NCBI RefSeq assembly: GCF_005222225.1
Contig: NZ_CP036536.1
Location: 1,016,001 to 1,080,000, forward strand
Direction of reading: 5' to 3'
From: Salinimonas lutimaris
GTDB taxonomy: Bacteria; Pseudomonadota; Gammaproteobacteria; Enterobacterales; Alteromonadaceae
DNA: 64,000 nt
Position 1 is the stretch's first letter; each line of letters begins with the position of its first letter. The translations under genes and the position numbers were made by a program. A model generated the notes under the pieces. That model did not search any database. It was not told the origin of the DNA and saw only the letters and a program-made list of their open reading frames with translations. Of this stretch, positions 55,576 through 64,000 are shown in pieces.

Positions 55576-57621
55576 ATGATTTCAGATATCGGCTATTTCA
55601 TGAATGCACTGGGTTACCTGGTGCTCATGTTGTTGTTATTTACGGTACGCAAGGCGGGGCTGGCCAAACATCTATTGGTGCTGGCCTCGGTGGTGACCTT
55701 TTGCTGGTCGGCCGGGTTTGTCACCAGCCTGTTCGGGCCCATCAGTATGCGCTATCTGCTGACCGCGGATACGGTGAAGCTGCTGGTCTGGCTGTTGTTT
55801 CTGGCCAGTTGCCTGCGTAACGACTTTACTTCCTTATTCAGTGTTTTGCAGCGTCCGGCCACCCTGTTTATTCTGGCGCCACCGGTAGCGGTGCTGGCCA
55901 CCGGGTTCTTATTCCCGATGTCCACCAGTACCTACTTTTTACTGCTGACGCTGTTATCTCTGGAAGTGCTGGTATTACTGGAAGTTCTTTACCGGCAAGC
56001 CGGCGAAGAGCGCTGGGCATTTAAGCCACTGGTGATCTACTTAGGCGCTACCCACCTGTTTGAGTTTGTGACATATGTTAATGCCACCATGCTCAATAAA
56101 GTGGAGCTGGGCTTTATTGCCGCCCGTGGATATTTTTACCTGTTCTTACTGGCTTTGCTGGTCATGGCCATCAGGCGAATCCGGCACTGGGGGGTGGATA
56201 TTTTTATCTCCCGGCAAGTGGTACTGCACACCTCAATGCTCATGGTCGCCGGCGCATTTCTGGCCATCGTGGCACTGGCTGGTTATGCCGTAAACTACTT
56301 TGGTGGCAACTGGAGCGCCACTCTGCAGATTATATCCCTGGCCTTGTCACTGACCATGCTGGCCGCGGTGTTTTTATCCAACAGTCTGCGTAACCGTTTT
56401 CGGGTGTTTATCACCAAGCACTTTTTTTCCAATAAGTTTGATTACCGGGTAGAGTGGGTTAAGCTGACCAAATCTCTGACCAGTCAGACCGCCGGTATTC
56501 ATGAAGTGTACGCCAATGCCCTTACCGGCACGGCGAATGCGATTAACTACGACACCGGAGTGCTGGTTAAGATTGCCTCTGAACAGCTGGAAGTGGTGGC
56601 TGAGATGGGCTATCCGGAATATACCGATCGCGAGCAGAGCATTTTGCGCCATCTGATCCCGTTTTGTGCCACTACGAGCTGGCTAATTGACTTGCAGGAA
56701 TATCAGGTTAACCCTTTCAATTATGAAGGGTTGCAGCTGGATCGTGATGCGGTAGGAGCCAGCGAGTTTCATCTGGTAATTCCGTTATTTTATCAGGAAA
56801 AAGTCTGGGGCTTTGCCCTGTTGCAGTCCTCCGGTGAACAGGTCAAGCTGGACTGGGAGGTACGCGATTATCTCAACGCGGTGGGTGAGCAGGTATCCAC
56901 GTATATTCTGCACAGTGAAGCTGCTAAAGCGGTGGCTGAGAACGCGCAGTTTGCCGCGTTCAGCCGAATGTCTGCGTTTGTACTGCACGACTTAAAAAAT
57001 GTTATGGCGCAAATCGATTTGATTCTGTGTAATGCAGAGCAGCATAAAGATAATCCTGAGTTTATCGACGATACCTTTGAAACCCTGCATTATACCAAAG
57101 CACGCATGGACAAAATGCTGCGCCAGCTGACTGAGAAAAAGGTGGACGAAAAAGGCATCGACTCGGCGCAGGCGTTGTCGCCCATCGTCAGACAGGTGAT
57201 CGAAAATCGCTGTCAGTCACTACAACCCATTCCACAACTGATCTGTGAACAGGAAAGTCAGGTACTGGTCGATGCTGAAAAGTTCGCCAATGTGCTTTAT
57301 CATTTAATTAGCAATGCACAACAGGCCACCGACGCCAATGGGCAGGTGATTGTCACCCTGCGCCAGAGTCATGCCGGCACCCAGCAGTGGGTGCAAATAG
57401 AAGATACCGGTTGCGGAATGGACAAAGCCTTTATTGAGCAGCGTTTGTTTAAACCGTTTGATACGACCAAAGGGAACGCCGGTATGGGCATTGGTGCGTA
57501 TGATGCAAAACAGTACATGGAATCTGTTGGAGGCAGCCTGACGGTAAGTAGTCGGGTGGGTGAGGGAAGCTGCTTTACCATGGCGTTTCCTTTGCAAAGC
57601 GCCCTGAGTTCTGCAAGTTAA
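55576..57621 (+). CDS. prsK: PrsK-type histidine kinase (exosortase-system family)
   Basis: A 681-residue kinase. The first ~270 residues form about eight transmembrane helices; a GAF-like domain follows (about 300-450, with TGVLVKIASEQLEVVAEMG). The phosphoacceptor lies in SAFVLHDLKNVMAQIDLIL (His near 471), the N box is YHLISNAQQATDANG, and G boxes are EDTGCGMD and GMGIGAYDAKQYMESVGG. This architecture and the HDLKN box are those of PrsK, the kinase found with PEP-CTERM/XrtA exosortase systems. No exosortase gene is visible in this window. It is followed by prsR after 23 bp. Confidence 0.87.
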   Translation: MISDIGYFMNALGYLVLMLLLFTVRKAGLAKHLLVLASVVTFCWSAGFVTSLFGPISMRYLLTADTVKLLVWLLFLASCLRNDFTSLFSVLQRPATLFILAPPVAVLATGFLFPMSTSTYFLLLTLLSLEVLVLLEVLYRQAGEERWAFKPLVIYLGATHLFEFVTYVNATMLNKVELGFIAARGYFYLFLLALLVMAIRRIRHWGVDIFISRQVVLHTSMLMVAGAFLAIVALAGYAVNYFGGNWSATLQIISLALSLTMLAAVFLSNSLRNRFRVFITKHFFSNKFDYRVEWVKLTKSLTSQTAGIHEVYANALTGTANAINYDTGVLVKIASEQLEVVAEMGYPEYTDREQSILRHLIPFCATTSWLIDLQEYQVNPFNYEGLQLDRDAVGASEFHLVIPLFYQEKVWGFALLQSSGEQVKLDWEVRDYLNAVGEQVSTYILHSEAAKAVAENAQFAAFSRMSAFVLHDLKNVMAQIDLILCNAEQHKDNPEFIDDTFETLHYTKARMDKMLRQLTEKKVDEKGIDSAQALSPIVRQVIENRCQSLQPIPQLICEQESQVLVDAEKFANVLYHLISNAQQATDANGQVIVTLRQSHAGTQQWVQIEDTGCGMDKAFIEQRLFKPFDTTKGNAGMGIGAYDAKQYMESVGGSLTVSSRVGEGSCFTMAFPLQSALSSAS

Positions 57622-57644
57622 CACGTTTACAGGAAGCAAAAGTA

Positions 57645-59009
57645 ATGACGGATACCATACTGGTAGTTGATGACGATCTGGGAATTCAAAAGCAGCTGAA
57701 ATGGAGTTTCACCGATTATAATGTGGTGTTTGCTGATGATCGCACTTCAGCAATTGCCCAGTTGCGTCGCCATGAGCCCAAAGTGGTCACGCTGGACCTG
57801 GGCCTGCCGCCTGACCCTGCCAATGCCTCAGAAGGGCTTAAAACTCTTGAAGAGATGATTGCCCTGTCGCCGCGTACCAAGGTAATTGTGGTGACCGGTA
57901 ATAACGATAAAGAAAATGCGTTAAAAGCGATTGAGCTGGGCGCCTATGATTTTTACCAGAAGCCGATTGATTCAGACACCATCAAGCTGCTGGTTAACCG
58001 GGCGCTCAATCTGGCCAAGCTGGAAGAAGAAAACCGGATTCTGGCCAAAACCCGTCCGGGTATGGGCCGTATTATCGGCAACAGCGATGCAATTCAGGCG
58101 GCGGTACGCAAGGCCGAAAAAATTGCCAGCACGGATGTCAGCACCCTGTTGCTGGGGGAAAGTGGCACCGGTAAAGAAGTGTTTGCCCGCAGTATTCATG
58201 AGCACAGCCCGCGCAAAGACAAACCGTTTGTGGCCATTAACTGTGCCTCCATTCCTGAAAATCTGCTGGAAAGTGAGCTGTTTGGTTATGAAAAAGGCGC
58301 GTTTACCGGCGCTAACAAAACCACTCTGGGGAAAATTGAAACCGCACAGGGCGGTACGCTGTTTCTTGATGAAATCGGTGATATGCCCATCGGCCTGCAG
58401 GCAAAAATGCTGCGCTTTTTGCAGGAGCGGGTCATTGAGCGGGTTGGCGGCCGGGCTGAAATTCCGGTGGATATCCGGGTGATTTGCGCCACGCACCGTG
58501 ATTTGCAGACTATGGTGACAGAAGAAACATTCCGGGAAGATTTGTATTACCGTATTGGCGAAATCCCGATTATGATTCCGCCGCTGCGCCAGCGTGAGCA
58601 GGACATCATTCTGCTGGCCAGGACGTTTCTGGGCCAGTACCGCGAAGAATTTAATGCTAAAGCCAAAAGCTTTTCCGACGGCGCTATTAATGCCATGCTG
58701 GCCCACCGCTGGCCGGGCAATATCCGCGAACTGCAGAACAAGCTGAAGTCGGCGGTGATCATGGCTGAAGGCACACTGGTACAGGCGGACGATCTGGGAC
58801 TGGCGGAAAGTGAAGACGGGCAGGGCGGCCCGGAAACCCTGAATCTGCGCGAGGTGCGTGAACTGGCAGAAAGCCGGGCGATTCGAAAAGCCTATCAGAA
58901 TGCTGATAAAAACATGTCAAAAACTGCCGAGTTGCTTGGTGTGACCCGGCCCACGCTGTATTCCCTGATTGATAAATATCATATGGAAGACTTAAAAAGC
59001 GGTGTGTAA
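57645..59009 (+). CDS. prsR: PrsR-type sigma-54-dependent response regulator
   Basis: A 454-residue NtrC-like regulator. The receiver has phospho-Asp51 in VVTLDLGLPPD. The AAA+ domain has Walker A GESGTGKE (171-178), the sigma-54 contact loop GAFTGA (218-223) and Walker B GTLFLDEIGD. A Fis-type helix-turn-helix ends the protein, KTAELLGVTRPTLYSLIDKY. It pairs with the upstream PrsK. PrsR-type regulators activate sigma-54 promoters of exopolysaccharide and PEP-CTERM genes in other bacteria. A strong terminator follows. Confidence 0.9.
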   Translation: MTDTILVVDDDLGIQKQLKWSFTDYNVVFADDRTSAIAQLRRHEPKVVTLDLGLPPDPANASEGLKTLEEMIALSPRTKVIVVTGNNDKENALKAIELGAYDFYQKPIDSDTIKLLVNRALNLAKLEEENRILAKTRPGMGRIIGNSDAIQAAVRKAEKIASTDVSTLLLGESGTGKEVFARSIHEHSPRKDKPFVAINCASIPENLLESELFGYEKGAFTGANKTTLGKIETAQGGTLFLDEIGDMPIGLQAKMLRFLQERVIERVGGRAEIPVDIRVICATHRDLQTMVTEETFREDLYYRIGEIPIMIPPLRQREQDIILLARTFLGQYREEFNAKAKSFSDGAINAMLAHRWPGNIRELQNKLKSAVIMAEGTLVQADDLGLAESEDGQGGPETLNLREVRELAESRAIRKAYQNADKNMSKTAELLGVTRPTLYSLIDKYHMEDLKSGV

Positions 59010-59013
59010 TCCG

Positions 59014-59049
59014 ATAACGCCGGCGCAGATACCGGCGTTATATTTTTTC
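59014..59049 (+). terminator. Rho-independent terminator after prsR
   Basis: A 10-bp stem (ATAACGCCGG, 59014-59023, with 59032-59041) across an 8-nt loop, followed by a T-run. Confidence 0.9.
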
Positions 59050-59102
59050 TTCCTGCCTGTTGGTTTCTTTTTCATCCTGCTGTATTCAAGGAGAGCGTGT
59101 TA

Positions 59103-60200
59103 ATGACGCGTATTATCTGGTTTGTGAGTCTGTTGATGACCACCCCGGCCATAGCCGACACCCTGTCATCTGTGATGGATGAGTTTTCTGCGACCTATAA
59201 AAAAGAACTGGGCAGCGTAAAGCCCTGCGCTGAACGCCAGGCACAGCGTTACAGCGTATGTTCAGATACACTGCGAAATGAGGGCAACAGCCCGTTTATT
59301 TTGCACCATGATAAACCGGTTAACAATGTGGCGGTGTTGTTTCATGGGCTGAGCGACTCGCCTTACTTTATGCAAGCCATTGCCGGGGTACTGTTTGATA
59401 ATGGCTTTAATGTAGTGGTGCCGCTGTTACCGGGTCATGGTAAACGTGAAGCTGACGCAGATATGTCTGATTCACAACTGGCGGAGCGCTGGCAGACCCA
59501 TGTGGACGAGATAATGACACTCGCCGCGCCGCTGGGGGAAAAGGTCTATATCGGTGGTTTTTCTACCGGCGGGGCACTGGCCGTGGATCAGTATCTGGAT
59601 GAACCGGATAGTGTCGATGGCATCATGCTGTTTTCCGGTGCGCTGGCGCTGTCGGATAACGCCGAAACCATGTGGAAGATATGGGGCATTAAGCTGCTGG
59701 CCAGACTGATTGACGGTGATTATGCCACCCGTGGTCCCAATCCTTATAAATATCCGGCCGTCGCCGGGTTCGCCGGGCTCGAGTTGATGGATATCATTGA
59801 CCATATCCGCGAACGGCTGGACGCCGGTCGGCACATTGAGGTCCCGGTATTTGTGGCTCACTCACAGGCCGACAATACGACGCCCGTGCACGGAGTGACC
59901 GATCTGCTTGGCTACGCCAACGGTAAAAACACGCTGTTTGAAATTGATGAGGAATATGACTTGTGCCATGCCGACTTGCCGCTAAATCGTAAGCTGGTAG
60001 CTGACATGCATTTTGATAAAAGTCAGGTTAATGCTCAGGAACGCTGCGCTGTGCCCAAACCAAATCCGCTGTTCCGGCAGATGTCGATGATGCTAAAAGC
60101 CTTTGTCGCCGAACAGACGCCGGCGCAGGATGAAGCGCTTGACTCAGGTGAGGCGCGACCGTACATTAGTTATGACGACTTTCAGGAAAAGACCCGATGA
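59103..60200 (+). CDS. Secreted alpha/beta hydrolase
   Basis: A 365-residue protein from the ATG at 59103 (AAGGAG 9 nt upstream; a GTG at 59097 is too close to that site). A signal peptide precedes ADTLSS. The hydrolase core has the oxyanion strand VAVLFHGLSDSPYFMQ, the nucleophile Ser in YIGGFSTGGALAVDQYL, an acid in FVAHSQADNTTPVHG and a late His in YDLCHADLPLN. It resembles the carboxylesterase/monoacylglycerol-lipase-like group exported to the periplasm. Substrate unknown. It stands alone after the prsR terminator. Confidence 0.82.
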   Translation: MTRIIWFVSLLMTTPAIADTLSSVMDEFSATYKKELGSVKPCAERQAQRYSVCSDTLRNEGNSPFILHHDKPVNNVAVLFHGLSDSPYFMQAIAGVLFDNGFNVVVPLLPGHGKREADADMSDSQLAERWQTHVDEIMTLAAPLGEKVYIGGFSTGGALAVDQYLDEPDSVDGIMLFSGALALSDNAETMWKIWGIKLLARLIDGDYATRGPNPYKYPAVAGFAGLELMDIIDHIRERLDAGRHIEVPVFVAHSQADNTTPVHGVTDLLGYANGKNTLFEIDEEYDLCHADLPLNRKLVADMHFDKSQVNAQERCAVPKPNPLFRQMSMMLKAFVAEQTPAQDEALDSGEARPYISYDDFQEKTR

Positions 60201-60284
60201 CGGTATTTGCACAACGTATTGCTATTCTCATTCTCGCTATTATCAAGCAATGGCGGGTTTAGTTGTGCAGCAAACAAATTAAAC

Positions 60285-60312
60285 AAAAACCCGCCGCGAA
60301 GGCGGGTTTTTT
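60285..60312 (+). terminator. Rho-independent terminator after the secreted hydrolase
   Basis: An 11-bp stem (AAAAACCCGCC with its complement) across a 5-nt loop, ending in a T-run, 85 bp after the hydrolase stop. Confidence 0.88.
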
Positions 60313-60352
60313 GTATCTACTCTCTTTTGCGGCTAAATCAGGAAAGAGAATC

Positions 60353-60730
60353 ATGCAACATCCTGCTTCACGCCAGCTGGCTCAGTTACATCATGCTGTA
60401 AATACTCGCGACATGTCTGCCTTAATGCAGTGCTACTGCCACGACGCCCGTTTGATTGAAAAGCCGGTGCTGTCGATGACCGCGCAGCTTGATGATGCAC
60501 TGTCTGCATTTCGCCATCGTTATATGCCCGAGCATCAGGTAGTGGCCGGCGATGAGGTGGTGGTTGAGCAGGGAGATATTGCGCTGGTGATGTGTAAGCT
60601 GTATTTACAGCAGGGCTCCACCACCTGTAATGCTGAAAAAGCCGTGTATGTGTTTCGCCGGGAGGCGGATGGTCAGTGGCGCTGCGCTATCGATAATTTC
60701 TTTGGTGTGAAACTGCTTGATTACGTTTGA
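60353..60730 (+). CDS. NTF2-like (SnoaL-type) protein
   Basis: A 125-residue protein from the ATG at 60353, preceded by AGGAAAGAG; the frame runs back to 60263 only through the terminator. It begins with the helix-turn HHAVNTRDMSALMQCYCHDARLIEKP, which is the NTF2-like fold pattern of ketosteroid-isomerase relatives, and ends FRREADGQWRCAIDNFFGV, the last strands. No catalytic residues can be assigned. Such proteins serve as small ligand-binding or isomerase domains. Monocistronic between a terminator and a convergent dipeptidase. Confidence 0.72.
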   Translation: MQHPASRQLAQLHHAVNTRDMSALMQCYCHDARLIEKPVLSMTAQLDDALSAFRHRYMPEHQVVAGDEVVVEQGDIALVMCKLYLQQGSTTCNAEKAVYVFRREADGQWRCAIDNFFGVKLLDYV

Positions 60731-60780
60731 TGCGGGACGCTGATTTGCCAGGTTATGTGCCTGATATCAGTCAGGCAAGC

Positions 60781-60800
60781 AGGCACGTTTGAACGTGCCT
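60781..60800. repeat. Hairpin between convergent genes
   Basis: AGGCACGTT and its complement across 2 nt make a 20-bp near-palindrome with no T-run; it may still end transcription with Rho. Confidence 0.5.
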
Positions 60801-60812
60801 GTCCGTTGCAAA

Positions 60813-62015
60813 TTAACTCTTAGAATGCTGGCTGGCGTATTGCTCAACCTGCTCCCATACCCGCAAAAAGTTTTCACCCAAAATCTTTTTGATGTCTGCT
60901 TCACTGTACCCACGCTCTAGTAAACCGGCCACCAGGTTTGGAAAGGCAGAGACATCCTTCAGGCCTTCTGGCAGGGTATCGCCAACACCATCGTAGTCAG
61001 AGCCAATACCAACATGCTCAATACCAATCAGGTTAACGACATAATCGATATGATCCAGTACTTCACTTAACGTGGAGTACGGATAAGGATGCTGTTGCTG
61101 ATAGGTTTGCTCGGCATTACTGACCTGTTCGCTGTCAGCGCCATATTCCTTAATCTGTGCGTTGGTAAATTTACTCAGGCCATCACGCCACTGGCGGGCT
61201 TCTTTGGTCACAAATCCGGAGCCAAAGTTAATCATGACAATACCGCCGTTCTGCCCCAGCTTTTTAAGCATGTCATCATTCATATTACGCTCAAATCCGG
61301 GAGTGAAATGACGTAACGAGGAGTGAGAGGCAATGACCGGGGTTTTGGTCAGCTCGACCACCTGATAAAACGCGTCATCAGAAACATGAGAGATGTCTAT
61401 CAGCATGCCGATATTATTCATCTCACGGACCAGCTCTTTGCCAAACGGGCTCAACCCTTTCCACTTACGACGCAGGTCATATGAAGAGTCACTGATATGA
61501 TTGGACTGAGAATGAGCCAGCGTGATGTAGCGAATACCGCGATCAAAAAAGATTTGCAGGTTGTCCAGTTTGCCCTGTATCGGTGAGCCATTTTCCATGC
61601 CCATCGGCAGAGATATGACACCTTTTTCAAATTGCTCACGAACCTCGGCAGCATTGCCGGCCAGGGCAAATTTATCCGGGGCGCGCTGAACGATCGCTTC
61701 TACTGAATCAATCAACTGGTGCGCCAACTGGGTCGACTGGTCAGAATTATCCAGAGAAGCAGGCACATAAATTGACATAAATGGCGCATTCAACCCGCCT
61801 TTTCTGGCTCGGGGATAATCAAAATCACCATCACTGGTCGCCTGGGTTACATCCACCCATTGGTTGTGAACCCGATAGGGAACATCAATGTGACCGTCCA
61901 CAATGATGCTATTTTGAGCAATGTCACGGGCCTGGTCACCGGTTGTGGCACAGGCAACATTCAATGTTGATAACGCGCCCACTGCCAGTGCCAGCAGACT
62001 TGGTTTAAACCCCAT
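60813..62015 (-). CDS. Secreted membrane-type (renal) dipeptidase, M19 family
   Basis: A 400-residue protein with a signal peptide (hydrophobic segment ending near CATTGDQA). The M19 metal sites are visible: NSIIVDGHIDVPYRVH (the HxD pair), GMENGSPIQG with the bridging Glu, MLIDISHVSDDAFYQVVE and VIASHSSLRHFTPGFERNMND. GIGSDYDGVGDTLPEGL is the late conserved Asp. It cleaves dipeptides in the periplasm. A variant lipobox (LNVAC) at residues 19-23 means it could be a lipoprotein. It is convergent with the NTF2-like gene. Confidence 0.92.
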   Translation of the reverse strand: MGFKPSLLALAVGALSTLNVACATTGDQARDIAQNSIIVDGHIDVPYRVHNQWVDVTQATSDGDFDYPRARKGGLNAPFMSIYVPASLDNSDQSTQLAHQLIDSVEAIVQRAPDKFALAGNAAEVREQFEKGVISLPMGMENGSPIQGKLDNLQIFFDRGIRYITLAHSQSNHISDSSYDLRRKWKGLSPFGKELVREMNNIGMLIDISHVSDDAFYQVVELTKTPVIASHSSLRHFTPGFERNMNDDMLKKLGQNGGIVMINFGSGFVTKEARQWRDGLSKFTNAQIKEYGADSEQVSNAEQTYQQQHPYPYSTLSEVLDHIDYVVNLIGIEHVGIGSDYDGVGDTLPEGLKDVSAFPNLVAGLLERGYSEADIKKILGENFLRVWEQVEQYASQHSKS

Positions 62016-62165
62016 AGTGTGTTTCCTTTTTATTTTAATTCAGAAGGTTAGCCGTTTTATCAGGGCTTTTTTTATCATGTTATGAAGGGTATTTTATAGC
62101 AGGTTTACCCGGCGGTTGTAATAGGCTGTCGCAGCCAACCGGAAAAAAAGTGTGTTAATCTGTTG

Positions 62166-62408
62166 TCATAAAAACTTAAAACTTGATATGGTTTTGACGC
62201 GTGACTTAAACCCGTAAATACGGGATACTGCCCGCCACCCTGTAAAAGAAGTACGCGCAAGAAAGTACATCATCTCAGGGCGATTGTTGAAGTAAATTTC
62301 GTGGTAATACTTTTCATCCAATGTTAAGCCGTGTGGTTGTCCGCAGGCGACGCAGGGAAAGCGTGAAGCAACACTTGATGGTTGCAGCATTCTTGTCAAT
62401 TTATGCAT
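62166..62408 (-). CDS. Small ORF of uncertain status
   Basis: An 80-residue frame from the ATG at 62408, with AAGGG upstream, in the 424-bp gap between the dipeptidase and the SapC-like gene. It contains CVACG and YYHEIYFNNRPEMMYFLARTSFTGW. The composition looks protein-like and no other gene uses this DNA, but I recognise no family and the sequence may be non-coding. Outside it the gap holds nothing that I can name. Confidence 0.3.
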   Translation of the reverse strand: MHKLTRMLQPSSVASRFPCVACGQPHGLTLDEKYYHEIYFNNRPEMMYFLARTSFTGWRAVSRIYGFKSRVKTISSFKFL

Positions 62409-62439
62409 TACCACCCTTAACTGTTACGAGATTGAGATT

Positions 62440-63213
62440 ATGGCAATTAACTATATCCCGCTAGATAAAGAAAAACACAAAGACACAAAGATAGCGGTGA
62501 ATAACGCATTCGCATTCGCCAAAAATACGCACCTGGCTGCGGCGTCTATCAAAGAGTTTGCGCAGCTGGCATCGACAATGCCAATCGTATTTATCAAAGA
62601 TCCCAACATGGATCGTCATCACGTTGTAACGATGCTGGGCATGGAACAAAACCAGAACCTGTTTTTAGCAACAGACCGCTGGAAAGGCCCGCATGTACCT
62701 ATGAACGTATTGCGCTACCCGTTTGATGTACGTCCTGACGGCGATAAGCTGGGCGTTTACATTGACGAGAACAGTGACCTGATTGGCGAAGAAGGCCAGT
62801 CGCTGTTTACCGAAGCTGGTGAACCCTCTGATTTCCTGAAAAACCGTCAGCAGTTCCTGTCTGATCTGGCCAACAGTGAAATGATGACACAACGCTTTGT
62901 CAAGCAGGTACTGGAGCTGGATCTGCTGGAAGAAATTCAGATTCGTCTGGTTTATGCCAGTGGCCAGCAGCGTAATGTTACCGGCATGATGAGCATCAAT
63001 GAGAAGAAGCTGCTTGAACTGCCAGAAGATAAAGTGATGGAACTGCACAAGTCAGGTTTCCTGGGTGCCATGTATGCCATCATGATGTCACTGGGTCAGC
63101 TAAACCGTCTGGTTGAGCTGTCCAAAGACACTGACAATCCGATTCAGACGATGCAACTGTCCTCTGTATCTGGCAATGCCGAGCAACAACAGGCTCAGGC
63201 AACCGCCGAGTAA
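62440..63213 (+). CDS. SapC family protein
   Basis: A 257-residue protein of the SapC family (named after the S-layer-linked SapC of Campylobacter). It starts MAINYIPLDKEKHKDTKI and has HLAAASIKEFAQLASTMPIVFIKD, VPMNVLRYPFDVRPDGDKLGVYIDE and FLKNRQQFLSDLANSEMMTQRFVKQVLELDLLEE, all typical. There is no signal peptide. In marine bacteria it is often next to polysaccharide-utilisation genes but here it is alone. Function is not known. A terminator follows. Confidence 0.87.
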   Translation: MAINYIPLDKEKHKDTKIAVNNAFAFAKNTHLAAASIKEFAQLASTMPIVFIKDPNMDRHHVVTMLGMEQNQNLFLATDRWKGPHVPMNVLRYPFDVRPDGDKLGVYIDENSDLIGEEGQSLFTEAGEPSDFLKNRQQFLSDLANSEMMTQRFVKQVLELDLLEEIQIRLVYASGQQRNVTGMMSINEKKLLELPEDKVMELHKSGFLGAMYAIMMSLGQLNRLVELSKDTDNPIQTMQLSSVSGNAEQQQAQATAE

Positions 63214-63230
63214 GTTGTTATCTCACACTA

Positions 63231-63257
63231 AAAACGGGCTTTTACAGCCCGTTTTTT
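63231..63257 (+). terminator. Rho-independent terminator after the SapC-like gene
   Basis: A 10-bp stem AAAACGGGCT with its complement across a 5-nt loop, followed by TTTTTT. Confidence 0.88.
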
Positions 63258-63288
63258 ATTGGAGCAGTTGTTTAAAGAATCCTGTCTT

Positions 63289-64000
63289 ATGTCCGCTATT
63301 CGTATTTCTCTGCGCCAGCTGGTAGCAAGCCCACACCGCAACTTTACCCTGCACACTGACAATCTGGATTTGTATCCGGGCCAGCACTGTTTGCTGACCG
63401 GCGCAAATGGTGGCGGCAAGTCAGCATTACTGGCGGTACTGGCTGGTGAGATGATGCCGCAGCAGGGGGGATGTGAAGTCAGCGGGACTCTGGAGTGGGT
63501 GAGCAGTTATCAGCAGCAGGCCTTGTTGGAACAAGAACGTAAAAAAGACAGTGCTGATATTCTCGATGTGATTGCCACGCCAACCCTGGCCGTTGAGATA
63601 TTGCTGGAGGAATCGCAGGATGTCAGTGGCTGTGATACACGCTATGAGTTAACCGGCCAAGCTCGCAGAATAACCGATGCGCTGTGTATCACCGATATAC
63701 TCAAGCGCCCCTTTACGGCGTTATCTACCGGAGAAACCCGCAAGTTACTGCTGGCCCGGGCGTTTTTACGTCAGCCAGACTGGTTACTGCTGGATGAGCC
63801 GTTTGCCGGGCTGGATGAGAAAACCACACACGCGTTACAACAGTTGCTGGTGGAGATTGCGCCGCATACCACGCTGGTTGTAGCAACCGCGCGCTGGCAG
63901 GATTTACCGGCCGGGCTGTTTTGTCATTGTGGCTGGATGGAAAACGGACGACTGGGAGCCTTAACGGTAACCTGCACCACCGATGAACTGAATGGGCACC
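63289..64000 (+). CDS. modF: ModF-like ATP-binding protein, 5' part (runs off the right edge)
   Basis: 237 codons of an ABC ATPase, open to the right edge. From the ATG at 63289 the first nucleotide-binding domain shows Walker A LLTGANGGGKSALLAVLAGE, the ABC signature LSTGETRKLLLARAFL and Walker B WLLLDEPFAGLD. The H-loop position reads TARWQDLP with no His, as also occurs in the first domain of E. coli ModF. The short N-terminal part and LSTGETRK wording match ModF, a protein with two ATPase domains and no membrane part, linked to molybdenum metabolism. The second domain is outside the window. Confidence 0.8.
   Translation, partial: MSAIRISLRQLVASPHRNFTLHTDNLDLYPGQHCLLTGANGGGKSALLAVLAGEMMPQQGGCEVSGTLEWVSSYQQQALLEQERKKDSADILDVIATPTLAVEILLEESQDVSGCDTRYELTGQARRITDALCITDILKRPFTALSTGETRKLLLARAFLRQPDWLLLDEPFAGLDEKTTHALQQLLVEIAPHTTLVVATARWQDLPAGLFCHCGWMENGRLGALTVTCTTDELNGH

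Noticed and set aside
63289..64000. Damaged ABC ATPase because the H-loop His is missing
   Set aside because: The first domain of ModF in E. coli also lacks this His, so it is normal for the family.

Overview
The window is ordinary chromosomal DNA from a marine gammaproteobacterium, most likely of the order Alteromonadales and probably near Alteromonas. This rests on recognised gene neighbourhoods: an ArcB with a phosphotransfer domain, a 2-methylcitrate operon of the AcnD/PrpF type under a GntR regulator, the lpoA-yraN-diaA-dolP cluster divergent from rsmI, norspermidine synthesis genes, PrsK/PrsR regulators, and the rsmE-gshB-yqgE-ruvX / pilT-pilU / yggS-proC-yggT block. I saw no rRNA, tRNA, prophage, CRISPR array or complete insertion sequence. 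The only mobile-type gene is a REP-associated tyrosine (Y1/HUH) transposase.

Layout. 1-1.4 kb: 3' part of arcB. 1.4-3.6 kb: ydbS/ydbT-like PH-domain membrane pair. 3.6-7.5 kb: alpha/beta hydrolase, Y1 transposase, YlqF/RbgA-type GTPase, SpoU methyltransferase. 7.7-14.5 kb: propionate (2-methylcitrate) operon read leftward, with palindromic operators upstream of its regulator. 14.8-17.1 kb: secreted unknown protein and an MFS exporter. 17.2-21.7 kb: dolP, diaA, yraN, lpoA, and divergent rsmI. 22.1-24.5 kb: carboxynorspermidine decarboxylase and dehydrogenase. 24.7-32.0 kb: small unknowns, a PLP deaminase, chalcone-isomerase-like and DUF3833 proteins, a two-component system, aceK and an SDR. 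32.0-33.1 kb: a long non-coding stretch with a 33-bp tandem array, then the thr leader and attenuator. 33.1-38.5 kb: thrA-thrB-thrC-ung. 38.6-41.7 kb: DUF3545, pgi, talB. 42-43.5 kb: yaaA and a glutathione transferase. 43.7-51.7 kb: DUF4426, yggT, proC, yggS, pilT, pilU, DUF2007, ruvX, yqgE, gshB, rsmE. 51.8-54.1 kb: a small membrane ORF, mscS, an M48 protease. 54.4-59.0 kb: a KASIII enzyme, prsK, prsR. 59.1-64 kb: secreted hydrolase, NTF2-like protein, M19 dipeptidase, SapC-like protein, and the start of modF.

The most unusual signal is a short dispersed repeat with the core RTGGGTGTCTTGYTAT. It occurs in both orientations in intergenic DNA, once as a perfect 17-mer inside a PLP-enzyme gene, once as an inverted pair forming a 17-bp hairpin between acnD and prpF, as four copies in 250 bp upstream of the secreted-protein gene region, and as eleven copies in a 33-bp-period tandem array between an SDR gene and the thr operon. 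A degenerate copy lies just upstream of the Y1 transposase. The repeat could be a REP-like element mobilised by that enzyme, an uptake-signal-like sequence, or a protein-binding site; the sequence alone does not decide.
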